The notes beneath the pieces are model-generated. The model was not told where the DNA came from and did no database searches. It saw nothing but the letters and a program-made list of their open reading frames with translations. A stretch of DNA of 64,000 nucleotides from Modestobacter sp. VKM Ac-2982. Its GTDB lineage: Bacteria > Actinomycetota > Actinomycetes > Mycobacteriales > Geodermatophilaceae. The position numbers and the translations under genes are program-made. Shown here one piece after another: positions 1 through 7,563 of the stretch (positions are counted from its first letter, which is position 1; the number at the start of each line of letters is the position of its first letter). The stretch is from the NCBI RefSeq assembly GCF_026967935.1, contig NZ_JAPVBL010000001.1, forward strand, positions 1,160,082 through 1,224,081, read 5' to 3'.

Positions 1-944
1 GGGTCGCCGGGGGAGAAGCTGCCGAAGGCCTGCTGCAGGCCGGCGACGACGTCGTCGTAGACCTCGTCGAGCACGATGATCCGCTTGGCGGCGATGCAGG
101 CCTGGCCGGTGTTGGCCATCCGCGCCATGGTCGCGGCCTTGACCGTGCGGCCCAGGTCGGGGGCGTCCAGCACGATGAACGGGTCGCTGCCGCCCAGCTC
201 CAGCACCGACTTCTTCAGGTGCTTGCCGGCCAGCTGGGCCACGCTGGCCCCGGCCCGCTCGCTCCCGGTCAGCGTCACGCCCTGCACCCGCCGGTCGGCG
301 ACGACCTGCTCGACGTCGGCGATCCGCAGGAACAGGTTGGTGTAGACGCCCTCCGGCGCCCCGGCGTCCCGGAACAGCTGCTCCAGGGCGAGGGCGCACT
401 GCGGGTTGTTCTCCGCGTGCTTGAGCAGGACGGTGTTGCCCAGGGTCAGGTTCGGGCCGGCCACCCGCACCACCTGGTAGAGCGGGTAGTTCCACGGCTC
501 GATCGCCAGCAGGACGCCGATCGGCTCGTTCACCACCTCGGCCTCGCCGCCGCCCATCACGTCGATCGGCTTGGGCGCCAGGAACCGCGGGCCGTTGGTG
601 GCGTAGTACTCCAGGATGCTGGCGGCCAGCTGGACCTCACCGGCGGCCTCCTGGATCCGCTTGCCCATCTCCCGGGTGATCAGGGCGGCGAGCTCGTCCT
701 GCCGCTCGCGCATCAGCTCGGCGGCCCGGCCGACGACGGCGGCGCGCTCCTCCACCGACCGGCGGCGCCAGTCGCCGAAGGCGGCGTGGGCCCGCTCGAC
801 CACGCCGTCGATGGCGTCGGTCTCCAGGAAGGGGAACTCCTTCTCCGTCTTCCCGGTGTAGGGGTTCACCGTCGCGTACGGGCGTGCGCCTGCGTCGCTG
901 GCGGTCTTCGGCTGCTCGGTCGAGGGAGCCTGGGTGGTCGTCAC
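1..944 (-). CDS. NAD(P)-dependent aldehyde dehydrogenase, succinate-semialdehyde type (3' part cut off by the window)
   Basis: About 314 N-terminal residues are visible; the C-terminus lies before base 1. Aldehyde dehydrogenases oxidise an aldehyde to the acid with NAD(P)+. The visible part carries the IEPWNYP cofactor-fold motif, the [10 protein letters not shown] stretch with the general-base Glu (about residue 246) and [11 protein letters not shown] with the catalytic Cys (about residue 280). The [16 protein letters not shown] and GGSDPF wording is closest to the succinate-semialdehyde dehydrogenase subgroup, but the substrate is inference. The start is GTG at 944, with GGAGGG eight bases upstream (951-960 region). 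The gene is divergent from the SRAP gene. Being a 4-aminobutyrate/semialdehyde shunt enzyme would fit the Kgd enzyme encoded further on, but the two genes are 16 kb apart. Confidence 0.9.
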   Translation of the reverse strand, partial: MTTTQAPSTEQPKTASDAGARPYATVNPYTGKTEKEFPFLETDAIDGVVERAHAAFGDWRRRSVEERAAVVGRAAELMRERQDELAALITREMGKRIQEAAGEVQLAASILEYYATNGPRFLAPKPIDVMGGGEAEVVNEPIGVLLAIEPWNYPLYQVVRVAGPNLTLGNTVLLKHAENNPQCALALEQLFRDAGAPEGVYTNLFLRIADVEQVVADRRVQGVTLTGSERAGASVAQLAGKHLKKSVLELGGSDPFIVLDAPDLGRTVKAATMARMANTGQACIAAKRIIVLDEVYDDVVAGLQQAFGSFSPGD

Positions 945-1049
945 GTGATGTGCCCTCCGTCGTGCTTCGTCGCGGTGCGTCGGGTCTGTGGTCTCCGTCC
1001 TACCCCTCTCTGCACCGGCGACGCACGGCGGGTCGTCGGTGGGCGCACC

Positions 1050-1055
1050 TACGCT
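1050..1055 (+). promoter_or_regulatory. -10 hexamer TACGCT before the SRAP gene
   Basis: TACGCT matches the actinobacterial TANNNT -10 pattern and lies about 31 bases before the SRAP start, leaving room for a short leader with a GGGAGGAG ribosome binding site at 1073-1080. No convincing -35 box is seen. Confidence 0.4.
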
Positions 1056-1086
1056 CGGGGACGTCGTCGTCCGGGAGGAGCCCGTC

Positions 1087-1833
1087 ATGTGTGGTCGGTA
1101 CGCCGCCAGCCGCCGTCCTGAGGACCTCGCGCTGGAGTTCGAGGCCGTCCCGGCCGAGGGCCAGGCCCCGCTGCCGGCCGACCACAACGTCGCCCCCACC
1201 AAGGACGTGTACGTGGTCCGGCACAAGAAGGAGCGGGACGCCGAGGGTGCGCTCACCGGCGGCGGGCACCGCGAGCTCCGGGTCGTGCGCTGGGGCCTGG
1301 TCCCCTCCTGGGCCAAGGACGTCTCGGTCGGCAACCGGATGCTCAACGCCCGGGTCGAGTCGTTGGCCGAGAAGCCCGCGTTCCGCACCGCGGCGGCGAG
1401 CCGACGCTGCCTCGTCCCGGCCGACGGCTGGTACGAGTGGGCGCCCCGGCAGGACCGCCCCGGCAAGCAGCCGTTCTACGTGACCCCGCAGGACGGGTCC
1501 GGGCTGGCCTTCGCCGGGCTCTGGGAGGTGTGGGGCCGGGGCGAGGACCGGCTGTACAGCTGCACCGTGGTCACCGCACCCGCCGTCGGCGCACTCGCTG
1601 AGGTCCACCCCCGGATGCCGCTGGTGCTGCCGCCCGACCGCTGGGCGGAGTGGCTGGACCCGGCCCGCGAGGACGTCACCGAGGTCGCCGCCCCGACGCC
1701 ACCGGAGCACGTCGAGCGGCTGGAGATCCGCCCGGTCGGCCCGGCCGTGGGCAACGTGGCCCACAACGGGCCGCAGCTCACCGCGCGGGTGGAGTCGGTC
1801 AGCGAGCCCGCCGACCAGCCCGCCCTGTTCTGA
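1087..1833 (+). CDS. SOS response-associated peptidase (SRAP, YedK/HMCES family)
   Basis: A 248-residue SRAP protein. The family forms a covalent thiazolidine link through Cys2 with abasic sites in single-stranded DNA, shielding them from strand breakage. The start is ATG at 1087, because the protein must begin MCGRYA so that Cys2 becomes the N-terminal nucleophile; a GGGAGGAG site lies just upstream. An earlier in-frame start (988) would destroy that chemistry. The other family residues are present: Asn in RMLNARVES, Glu in GWYEW and His in HPRMP. The gene is divergent from the aldehyde dehydrogenase and is followed 20 bases later by the spermidine-synthase-like gene. Confidence 0.95.
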   Translation: MCGRYAASRRPEDLALEFEAVPAEGQAPLPADHNVAPTKDVYVVRHKKERDAEGALTGGGHRELRVVRWGLVPSWAKDVSVGNRMLNARVESLAEKPAFRTAAASRRCLVPADGWYEWAPRQDRPGKQPFYVTPQDGSGLAFAGLWEVWGRGEDRLYSCTVVTAPAVGALAEVHPRMPLVLPPDRWAEWLDPAREDVTEVAAPTPPEHVERLEIRPVGPAVGNVAHNGPQLTARVESVSEPADQPALF

Positions 1834-1853
1834 CCGTCCCCCCGATCCCCGAG

Positions 1854-3407
1854 GTGAGCCCGCTGGACCCGCACCCGACCACCGCGTCGACCGACCCGGA
1901 GCACGTCCAGGTCTCCGCCCGGGCGCTGCCCGACTGGATCGCCGCGGGCGTGACCTTCCTGTCCTCCGGGGCGGTGCTCGTGATGGAGGTCGTCGGCCTG
2001 CGGCTGATCGCCCCCTACGTCGGCATCACGCTGCAGACCAGCACCGCGATCATCGGGTTTGCGCTGGCCGCGATCGCGATCGGCGCCTGGGCCGGTGGGG
2101 CCGCCGCCGACCGCACCGACCCGCGACGGCTGATCGCGCCGCTGATGATCGCCGGCGGGGCCCTGGTGGTGGCGGTGCTGCCGCTGGTCCGGTTCGCCGG
2201 GGAGCTGCTCACCGGCGCCGCGGCCGGCAACGTGCTGCTGCTGGCCGCGGTCGCCGTCGTCGTCCCGGCCGCGTTGCTCTCCGCCGTCCCGCCGATGGTG
2301 GTGGCCCTGCAGCTGGGCGACCTGGCCCGGACCGGTTCGGTGGTCGGCCGGCTGTCGGGCATCGGCACGATCGGGGGCATCGTGGCGACGTTCGCCACCG
2401 GCTTCCTGCTGGTCGCGATCCTGCCCAGCAGCGTGATCCTGGTCGGCACCGGGCTGCTCGTCGTCGTGGTCGGGGTGGCGCTCGCCGTGCTGCTGCGCCG
2501 CCGGACCCCCGGGGTGGCCGGCCGGCTCCCGGTCGGGCTGCTCGCCCTGGCCGTGGCCGCCCCGGTGCTCGCCGCGGTGGCGCCGACGCCCTGTGAGCGG
2601 GAGACCGCTTACCACTGTGCCCGGGTGGTCGCCGACCCGGCGCGCGACACCGGCCGGGTGCTGGTGCTGGACACCCTGCGGCACTCCTACGTCGACCTGG
2701 CCGACCCGACGTACCTGGAGTTCGAGTACGTCCAGGCGATCGCCTCGGTCACCGACGCGCTCGCCCCGGCGGGTGAACCGCTGTCCGCGCTGCACGTCGG
2801 GGGTGGTGGGCTGACCCTGCCCCGCTACCTGGCCGAGGTGCGGCCGGGCACGCAGAGCCTCGTGCTGGAGGTCGACCCCGGCGTCGTCGCGATCGACGAG
2901 CAGGAGCTGGGGCTGGAGACCTCCGACGAGCTGGAGGTACAGGTCGGCGACGCCCGGGTCGGGCTCGGGGCGGAGGCCCCCGGGGAGCGGGACCTCGTGG
3001 TCGGGGACGCCTTCGGCGGGCTGTCGGTGCCGTGGCAGCTGACGACGGTGGAGGCGCTGCGCCTGGTCGACGACGCGCTGGCCGAGGACGGCGTCTACGC
3101 GGTCAACCTCATCGACCACCCGCCGCTGTCCTTCGTCCGCGCCGAGCTGGCGACCCTGCAGCAGGTCTTCGACCACGTGCTGCTGCTGGCCCGGGCGCCG
3201 GCGCTGGCCGGCGAGGCCGGCGGGAACGTGGTCGCGGTCGCCTCGCAGCGTCCGCTGCCGGCGACGGAGATCGCCGCCGAGCTGGAGGAGCGCGGGCTCG
3301 CCTGGCAGGTGGCCGAGGGGCCCGAGCTCGACCGCTTCATCGGGGACGCCGGCGTCCTCACCGACGACTTCGCGCCGGTCGACCAGCTGCTGACGCCCTA
3401 CGGCTGA
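1854..3407 (+). CDS. Fused membrane / spermidine-synthase-like protein
   Basis: About 517 residues. The first ~240 form seven or eight hydrophobic segments (from GVTFLSSGAVLVMEVVGLRL onward). The C-terminal half is a spermidine-synthase-like Rossmann methyltransferase fold: LHVGGGGLTLPRYL (nucleotide loop), LVLEVDPGVVAIDEQ (acidic residue ending strand 2), VGDARVGL and LVVGDAFGG. Membrane-fused polyamine-synthase-like proteins are common in actinobacteria and their substrate is mostly unknown. I do not see enough of the polyamine-binding residues to claim spermidine synthesis. The start is uncertain: GTG 1854 is the first in-frame start after the SRAP stop, but its ribosome binding site is weak. 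Confidence 0.85.
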   Translation: MSPLDPHPTTASTDPEHVQVSARALPDWIAAGVTFLSSGAVLVMEVVGLRLIAPYVGITLQTSTAIIGFALAAIAIGAWAGGAAADRTDPRRLIAPLMIAGGALVVAVLPLVRFAGELLTGAAAGNVLLLAAVAVVVPAALLSAVPPMVVALQLGDLARTGSVVGRLSGIGTIGGIVATFATGFLLVAILPSSVILVGTGLLVVVVGVALAVLLRRRTPGVAGRLPVGLLALAVAAPVLAAVAPTPCERETAYHCARVVADPARDTGRVLVLDTLRHSYVDLADPTYLEFEYVQAIASVTDALAPAGEPLSALHVGGGGLTLPRYLAEVRPGTQSLVLEVDPGVVAIDEQELGLETSDELEVQVGDARVGLGAEAPGERDLVVGDAFGGLSVPWQLTTVEALRLVDDALAEDGVYAVNLIDHPPLSFVRAELATLQQVFDHVLLLARAPALAGEAGGNVVAVASQRPLPATEIAAELEERGLAWQVAEGPELDRFIGDAGVLTDDFAPVDQLLTPYG

Positions 3408-3410
3408 GCA

Positions 3411-3890
3411 TCAGCTGCGGGTGATCGCGGCGGTCCGGGCCCGGGTCAGCCGCACCAGGTCCGCCGGTGACAGCTCCACCTGCAGCCCGCGCCGCCCCGC
3501 GCTGACCAGCACGGTCGGGAAGGCCAGTGCGCTGTCGTCGACCACGGTCGGCAGCGCCTTCCGCTGGCCCAGCGGGCTGATCCCGCCCCGCACGTAGCCG
3601 CTGCTCCGCTCGGCGTCGGTCGGGTCGGCCATGGTGGCCTTCCGGCCGCCGGCGGCGGCGGCCAGCGCCTTGAGGTCCAGCTGGCCACTGACCGGCACGA
3701 CGGCGACGGTGAGGGCGCCGTCGACCCGGGTGACCAGGGTCTTGAACACCTGCGCCGGATCGGCGTCCAGGGCGGCCACCGCCACCTCGCCGTAGCCGTG
3801 TCCGTCCGCGCCGTCGGCCGGGTCGTACTCGTGCAGGGAGTAGGCGGCCCGCGCCTGGTCCAGGGTCCGCACCGCCGGTGTCGCAGCCAC
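3411..3890 (-). CDS. ybaK: YbaK/EbsC-type aminoacyl-tRNA deacylase
   Basis: 159 residues, the whole family length. YbaK-type proteins hydrolyse mischarged Cys-tRNA(Pro) (or related misacylated tRNAs) in trans. The hallmarks are FKTLV with the conserved Lys, GQLDLKALAAAAGGRKATMA, and SGYVRGGISPLGQRKALPT near the middle, followed by FPTVLVSAGRRGLQVEL. The start GTG 3890 lies 8 bases after a TAGGCT -10 hexamer (3899-3904), so the message is probably leaderless. The gene is convergent with the preceding membrane protein (3 bases apart) and divergent from sigR. Confidence 0.9.
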   Translation of the reverse strand: MAATPAVRTLDQARAAYSLHEYDPADGADGHGYGEVAVAALDADPAQVFKTLVTRVDGALTVAVVPVSGQLDLKALAAAAGGRKATMADPTDAERSSGYVRGGISPLGQRKALPTVVDDSALAFPTVLVSAGRRGLQVELSPADLVRLTRARTAAITRS

Positions 3891-3898
3891 GGCGCAGC

Positions 3899-3904
3899 AG
3901 CCTA
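3899..3904 (-). promoter_or_regulatory. -10 hexamer of ybaK (leaderless arrangement)
   Basis: On the minus strand this reads TAGGCT, followed by 8 bases and the GTG start at 3890. That spacing puts the expected transcription start at or next to the start codon. Confidence 0.55.
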
Positions 3905-3957
3905 GGCCGGACGCACCGGCGCCGGGAGGCGGTTTCCCCGACGACCGTCCCGGACGG

Positions 3958-3983
3958 GGAATCGAGCCCGGGTGCGTGCCGTT
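3958..3983 (+). promoter_or_regulatory. SigR/SigH-type promoter (GGAAT-N18-GTT) upstream of sigR
   Basis: GGAAT at 3958-3962, exactly 18 bases, then GTT at 3981-3983. This is the consensus recognised by Streptomyces SigR and mycobacterial SigH. It lies about 155 bases before the sigR start, on the same strand, so the sigma factor very probably drives its own gene. Confidence 0.8.
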
Positions 3984-4136
3984 GCACCGACCGTGAGCAG
4001 CACAGTCCCGGGCGCCCCGGCGCGCATCGCGCGCGGTTCCGCGCCCGCCCGCCGTCCCCCCGGCCGCCCCGGCCGCACCCGGCTAGGATCGAGCGACGTG
4101 GTCGCCCGTTCCCGGGCGCCGCAGAGAGGACGGTCG

Positions 4137-4829
4137 GTGCCCGAGGAGCCCGCGAGCGACAGCCCCGTCGTCGAGACGGGGAAGCCCGATGAGACGCCAG
4201 AGGCGCGCGCCGACGGCAGTCGTGCCGAGCTCGCCGAGACCCGGGCCCAGCGCGACGCCCGCTTCGAGCGTGACGCCCTGCCCTACCTGGACCAGCTGTA
4301 CCCGGCAGCGCTGCGGATGACCCGCAACCCCGCCGACGCCGAGGACCTGGTGCAGGAGACCTTCGTCAAGGCGTACTCCGCCTTCCACCAGTTCGCCGAG
4401 GGCACCAACCTCAAGGCGTGGCTGTACCGGATCCTGACGAACACCTACATCAACAGCTACCGCAAGAAGCAGCGCCAGCCGCAGCAGTACCCCACCGAGC
4501 AGGTGCAGGACTGGCAGCTCTACGCCGCCGAGGAGCACACCTCCAGCGGCCTGCGCTCCGCGGAGATGGAGGCGCTGGACCACCTGCCCGACACCGACAT
4601 CAAGGAAGCGCTGCAGCAGCTGCCGGAGGACTTCCGGCTCGCGGTCTACCTCGCCGACGTCGAGGGGTTCGCCTACAAGGAGATCGCCGAGATCATGGGC
4701 ACGCCCATCGGCACGGTGATGTCCCGCCTGCACCGCGGTCGACGCGGTCTGCAGAAGCTGCTGGCCGACTACGCCCGGGAACGCGGCTTCGTCGCGGCCG
4801 GAGCTGCTGAGGAGGCGACCCGCTCATGA
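4137..4829 (+). CDS. sigR: ECF sigma factor of the SigR/SigH thiol-stress type
   Basis: 230 residues from GTG 4137, which has GAGAGGA at 4124-4130. The protein directs RNA polymerase to thiol-oxidative-stress promoters. Region 2 includes [32 protein letters not shown] and [20 protein letters not shown]. Region 4 includes [21 protein letters not shown] and [17 protein letters not shown], the helix-turn-helix for the -35 GGAAT box. The stop overlaps the anti-sigma start (ATGA at 4826-4829), so the two are translationally coupled. A GGAAT-N18-GTT promoter upstream points to autoregulation. The reading frame stays open upstream: GTG 3993 and GTG 4098 are in frame and could give a longer isoform, as known for Streptomyces SigR'. 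Confidence 0.95.
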   Translation: MPEEPASDSPVVETGKPDETPEARADGSRAELAETRAQRDARFERDALPYLDQLYPAALRMTRNPADAEDLVQETFVKAYSAFHQFAEGTNLKAWLYRILTNTYINSYRKKQRQPQQYPTEQVQDWQLYAAEEHTSSGLRSAEMEALDHLPDTDIKEALQQLPEDFRLAVYLADVEGFAYKEIAEIMGTPIGTVMSRLHRGRRGLQKLLADYARERGFVAAGAAEEATRS

Positions 4830-5209
4830 GCACCGACGCTCACGACGGCGCCCGGCACGACCTCCACGGTGACGACGTCACCTCGTGCGACGACGTGCTC
4901 TCGCACGTCTTCGAGTTCCTCGACCACGAGACCGACGACGCCCGCCGGGCGGTCATCGCCGAGCACCTCGAGGACTGCTCGCCGTGCCTGCGCCAGTTCG
5001 GCATCGAGCAGGAGTTCAAGGCGCTGGTGCGGCGCCGCTGCGGCGGTGACCCCACGCCGATGGGCCTGCGGGACCGGATCAAGGTGCAGCTGACGACCGT
5101 CTCCTTCGAGGAGGACGGCACCCAGGTGCGCGTGGAGAAGGCCAGCTTCGAGTCGACGACCACGCACGTCTACGGCGAACAGCCGCCGGGGGAGCGCCCC
5201 ACCGCCTGA
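4826..5209 (+). CDS. rsrA: Zinc-binding redox anti-sigma factor, RsrA/RshA family
   Basis: 127 residues. RsrA binds SigR when reduced and releases it when disulfide stress ejects zinc. The ZAS signature is complete: Cys21 (VTSCDDV), His47, Cys51 and Cys54 in HLEDCSPC (H-x3-C-x2-C). The C-terminal tail (after about residue 100) is acidic and low in structure. ATG 4826 overlaps the sigR stop by four bases. A GAGCnnGCGAG-type hairpin follows at 5229-5284 and probably ends the sigR-rsrA message. Confidence 0.93.
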   Translation: MSTDAHDGARHDLHGDDVTSCDDVLSHVFEFLDHETDDARRAVIAEHLEDCSPCLRQFGIEQEFKALVRRRCGGDPTPMGLRDRIKVQLTTVSFEEDGTQVRVEKASFESTTTHVYGEQPPGERPTA

Positions 5210-5228
5210 CGGCGGCGGAGCGCTCTCC

Positions 5229-5284
5229 GGCCCCCTTGCAGGGACCCACCGCGAGCTTGCGAGTGGTGGGGGGCAAGGGGGTCC
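5229..5284 (+). terminator. Hairpin of the GAGCnnGCGAG repeat family between rsrA and bL37 genes
   Basis: CCCCCTTGC (5231-5239) pairs with GCAAGGGGG (5273-5281), and CCACC (5246-5250) with GGTGG (5265-5269), around a GAGCTTGCGAG core. It lies between two convergent genes, so it can end both. No T-tract follows on the plus strand, as is usual in high-GC actinobacteria. Relatives are at 11214, 15412, 38398, 52976 and 54579. Confidence 0.7.
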
Positions 5285-5288
5285 TTCT

Positions 5289-5363
5289 TCAGGCGTTGGG
5301 GCGCTTGCCGTGGTTGGCGCCGCTCTTCTTGCGGGCGCGCCGCTTGCGTCCACGCTTGGACAT
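5289..5363 (-). CDS. Ribosomal protein bL37, 24 residues
   Basis: A tiny gene: ATG 5363 to TGA 5289, 24 codons, with a strong GGAGGGG site five bases upstream. The product begins MSKRGRKRRARKK and ends ANHGKRPNA. It is over half basic, as expected for a peptide buried in 23S rRNA. The NHGKRPNA ending matches the small bL37 protein described in mycobacterial 50S structures. It is too short for most gene callers. It is convergent with rsrA and shares the hairpin at 5229-5284. Confidence 0.85.
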   Translation of the reverse strand: MSKRGRKRRARKKSGANHGKRPNA

Positions 5364-5593
5364 CGCTGCCCCTCCTCTCTGTGCTGCACCCGGGCAGGTC
5401 GCCCCGGTGCGGATCGGTCCCGGTGCTGCGGTGCAGGACACCTCACCACCGGCCAAGCTGACCCTGCAAGGCTCTCACGGGTGGGCCGGGCACCGTGCGC
5501 TGGTGCGCGGTCGGCGCCGGTGGTGACCCGGGCCCCGGGAGGATGCCAGTACGGCCGGTGCGCAGGACGGCGCGCCGGGAAGAGGAGGACGAC

Positions 5594-6646
5594 GTGGTCC
5601 AGGCAGTCGACAGCGTGCTCGTGGCCGGTCGCGGGCCGATGGCCTGCGCGGTGATCCGGGCGTGCGGTCAGCTGGGCGTGAAGGCCGTGGCCGTCCACTC
5701 GGAGGCCGAGCGCAACGCGCGGCACGTGCGGATGGCCGACGAGTCCGTGCTGCTGGGTCCCGCCCCGGCGGCCGAGTCCTACCTCGACGTCCGCCGGTTG
5801 GTCGAGGCCGCCCGGCGCACCCGGGTCGACGCGGTGCTCCCCGTTCCGCCCGCTCTCGCCGGGAACGCCCGGCTGGCCGCCGCGGTCGCCGACGCCGGAC
5901 TGGGCTGGGTCGGCCCGGAGGCCGGGGTGCTGGAGCGCCTCGGCGGCGACGGGGTCGAGCCGGCCAGCGAGAGGGGCTTCCTGGCCTGGGTCAGCGCCGA
6001 AGGGCTGCACCACGTCACCCCGGTGCTGCGCGACCGCGCCGGGGGCACCCCACGGGTCTCCTGGACGCCCCCCGACGGGCTGGGCTCACTGCCCGCGGCC
6101 GCCCGGCGGCTCCCGGAGCTCGGCTGGCGTGGGCTGGTCACCGTGGGCATCGACCCCGGCGGTGAGCTCGCCGAGGTCGCGGCCGGCTTCTCCCTCGACA
6201 TCGCCGTGCTGGAGCGGGCACACGGACTGGACGCCGTCGCCCTGGCGCTGGGCCGTGTGTCCGGTGCGCCGGCGGGCGGGCTCCCCGACGACGCCGAGGG
6301 ACCGCCGTACGCCGGGCTGGCCGTCCAGCTGCGGTCGACCCTGCCGCCGGGGACCGAGGGGCGCGTCACCGGCCGGCTGCCCGACGTCCGGCCCCAGGGC
6401 GGGCGAGTCGCCGGGGACACCGAGCTGGTCGCGGTGAGCGGCTACGACGAAGGCGACCGGCTCGACGGCTGGTACGACGCGCTGCTGGCCACGGTCAGTG
6501 CTGCGGGCCCTGATGCGGCGAGTGCGGCACGGGTTGCGACGGAGGTCCTCACCGGCCTCCCGGAGACAGGCGTCCCGCACGACGGTCCGGCGGTGTGCAC
6601 CGTGCTGCGCCGCATCGCCGGTGCGCTGGTCCCCGGCTGCAGCTGA
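5594..6646 (+). CDS. Degenerate biotin-carboxylase-like protein lacking a recognisable ATP-grasp core
   Basis: 350 residues from GTG 5594 (AGAGGAGG just upstream). Residues about 1-110 are a clear biotin carboxylase N-terminal domain: SVLVAGRGPMACAVIRACGQ, VKAVAVHSEAERNARHVRMA, ESYLDVRRLVEAARRT and VGPEA. The last ~130 residues still follow the C-terminal domain pattern (LERAHGLDAVALALGRVSG ... DGWYDALLATV ... ARVATEVLTGL). In between, the ATP-grasp domain is shortened and I find neither the Gly-rich phosphate loop nor the metal-binding Glu pair. It is therefore unlikely to carboxylate biotin by the normal route. It sits 101 bases before a stand-alone biotinyl protein, which suggests a partnership. 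A structural or regulatory role is inference. Confidence 0.75.
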   Translation: MVQAVDSVLVAGRGPMACAVIRACGQLGVKAVAVHSEAERNARHVRMADESVLLGPAPAAESYLDVRRLVEAARRTRVDAVLPVPPALAGNARLAAAVADAGLGWVGPEAGVLERLGGDGVEPASERGFLAWVSAEGLHHVTPVLRDRAGGTPRVSWTPPDGLGSLPAAARRLPELGWRGLVTVGIDPGGELAEVAAGFSLDIAVLERAHGLDAVALALGRVSGAPAGGLPDDAEGPPYAGLAVQLRSTLPPGTEGRVTGRLPDVRPQGGRVAGDTELVAVSGYDEGDRLDGWYDALLATVSAAGPDAASAARVATEVLTGLPETGVPHDGPAVCTVLRRIAGALVPGCS

Positions 6647-6747
6647 GCCGGCGCTCGGCACGCTGCGGCGTCCGGCCCTCCGCGTGCTTTCATGTGCAGA
6701 CCGTCGGCTGAGGCGGGTCGGGCCAGGTCAGGGAAGAGGAGGCGCCG

Positions 6748-6972
6748 GTGGCGGTCGAGGAGATCCACGCCGAGATGGTCTCCAGCGTGTGGAAGGTGCT
6801 CGTGGCCCCCGGCACGGAGGTCGCTGCCGGCGACACGCTGGTCATCCTCGAGTCGATGAAGATGGAGATCCCGGTGCTCAGTGAGCGCGCCGGCACGGTG
6901 GGCGAGCTGCACGTGGTGGAGGGCGAGGTCCTCCAGGAGGGCGACCTGATCGCCACCGTCCTCCCCGGCTGA
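6748..6972 (+). CDS. Stand-alone biotinyl/lipoyl carrier protein (TB7.3-like)
   Basis: 74 residues, nothing but one biotinyl-lipoyl attachment domain. ESMKMEIPV carries the canonical MKM biotinylation Lys, and the second half (GELHVVEGEVLQEGDLIATV) closes the hammerhead fold. It corresponds in size and neighbourhood to M. tuberculosis TB7.3 (Rv3221c), which lies between the sigH/rshA pair and pdtaS. The start is GTG 6748 with GAGGAGG at 6736-6742. It could carry CO2 for an acyl-CoA carboxylase whose other subunits are outside this window, or work with the degenerate biotin carboxylase upstream. Confidence 0.9.
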   Translation: MAVEEIHAEMVSSVWKVLVAPGTEVAAGDTLVILESMKMEIPVLSERAGTVGELHVVEGEVLQEGDLIATVLPG

Positions 6973-6980
6973 CGGGCCTC

Positions 6981-7475
6981 TCAGAGGTCCAGCGCGTAGA
7001 CCCGCAGGTCGACGCCGGGCACCGGCGTCCAGTCCCGCTCGGGCAACCGGGTGAACCCCAGCTGCCCGTAGAGCCGGTGTGCCGCGGCCATCCGGTCGCC
7101 GGTGGACAGCACCATCCGCCGCTTGCCGGCCGCCCGCGCCCGGTCCAGGCAGGCCCGCACCAGCGCTGCCCCGATGCCCTGCCCGCGCGCCGCGGTGTCG
7201 ACGGCGAGCATCCGGAACGCCGCCTCGTCCGCGGACTCGACGACCTCGCCGAAGTCCCCGGACAGCACCAGCGCCACGCTGCCGACGATGCGCCCGTCCT
7301 GGTCGCGAGCCACGAGCAGCTCCGCCCGATCCGCCCGGCCCGCCACGTCGGCCAGCTGGGGCAGGTACTCGGCGGGCGCGAGGTCCTCGGCGGCGTAGAC
7401 GGCCACGGTCAGCTCGGCGATGCGGGCGAAGTCCGCGGGCCCGGCCGGGCCGACGACGGGTGCGGGGGAGGCCAC
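6981..7475 (-). CDS. GNAT-family N-acetyltransferase
   Basis: 164 residues. The acetyl-CoA-binding signature is FRMLAVDTAARGQGIGAAL (motif A, with the RGQGIG loop), followed by AGKRRMVLSTGDRMAAAHRL and YGQLGFTRLPERDW (motif B). The acceptor is unknown. The start GTG 7475 is supported by TACCCT six bases upstream (7482-7487), a leaderless arrangement. It is convergent with the biotinyl-protein gene (8 bases between stops) and divergent from pdtaS. Confidence 0.88.
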   Translation of the reverse strand: MASPAPVVGPAGPADFARIAELTVAVYAAEDLAPAEYLPQLADVAGRADRAELLVARDQDGRIVGSVALVLSGDFGEVVESADEAAFRMLAVDTAARGQGIGAALVRACLDRARAAGKRRMVLSTGDRMAAAHRLYGQLGFTRLPERDWTPVPGVDLRVYALDL

Positions 7476-7481
7476 CGGAGC

Positions 7482-7487
7482 AGGGTA
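7482..7487 (-). promoter_or_regulatory. -10 hexamer of the GNAT gene
   Basis: TACCCT on the minus strand, then six bases, then GTG 7475: a leaderless promoter pattern. Confidence 0.5.
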
Positions 7488-7547
7488 GACACAGGACCCT
7501 GTCCCCCTTCTCCCTCGCAGGCCCGGGTGCGGCTCCGGACGGGGCCG

Positions 7548-7553
7548 TAGGCT
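7548..7553 (+). promoter_or_regulatory. -10 hexamer of pdtaS
   Basis: TAGGCT ends ten bases before the ATG at 7564, so the 5' leader would be only a few bases long. No -35 box is obvious. Confidence 0.5.
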
Positions 7554-7563
7554 CCGGCCCACG

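Noticed and set aside
988-990. Earlier start for the SRAP gene
   Set aside because: It would bury Cys2, which must be N-terminal for the family's chemistry.
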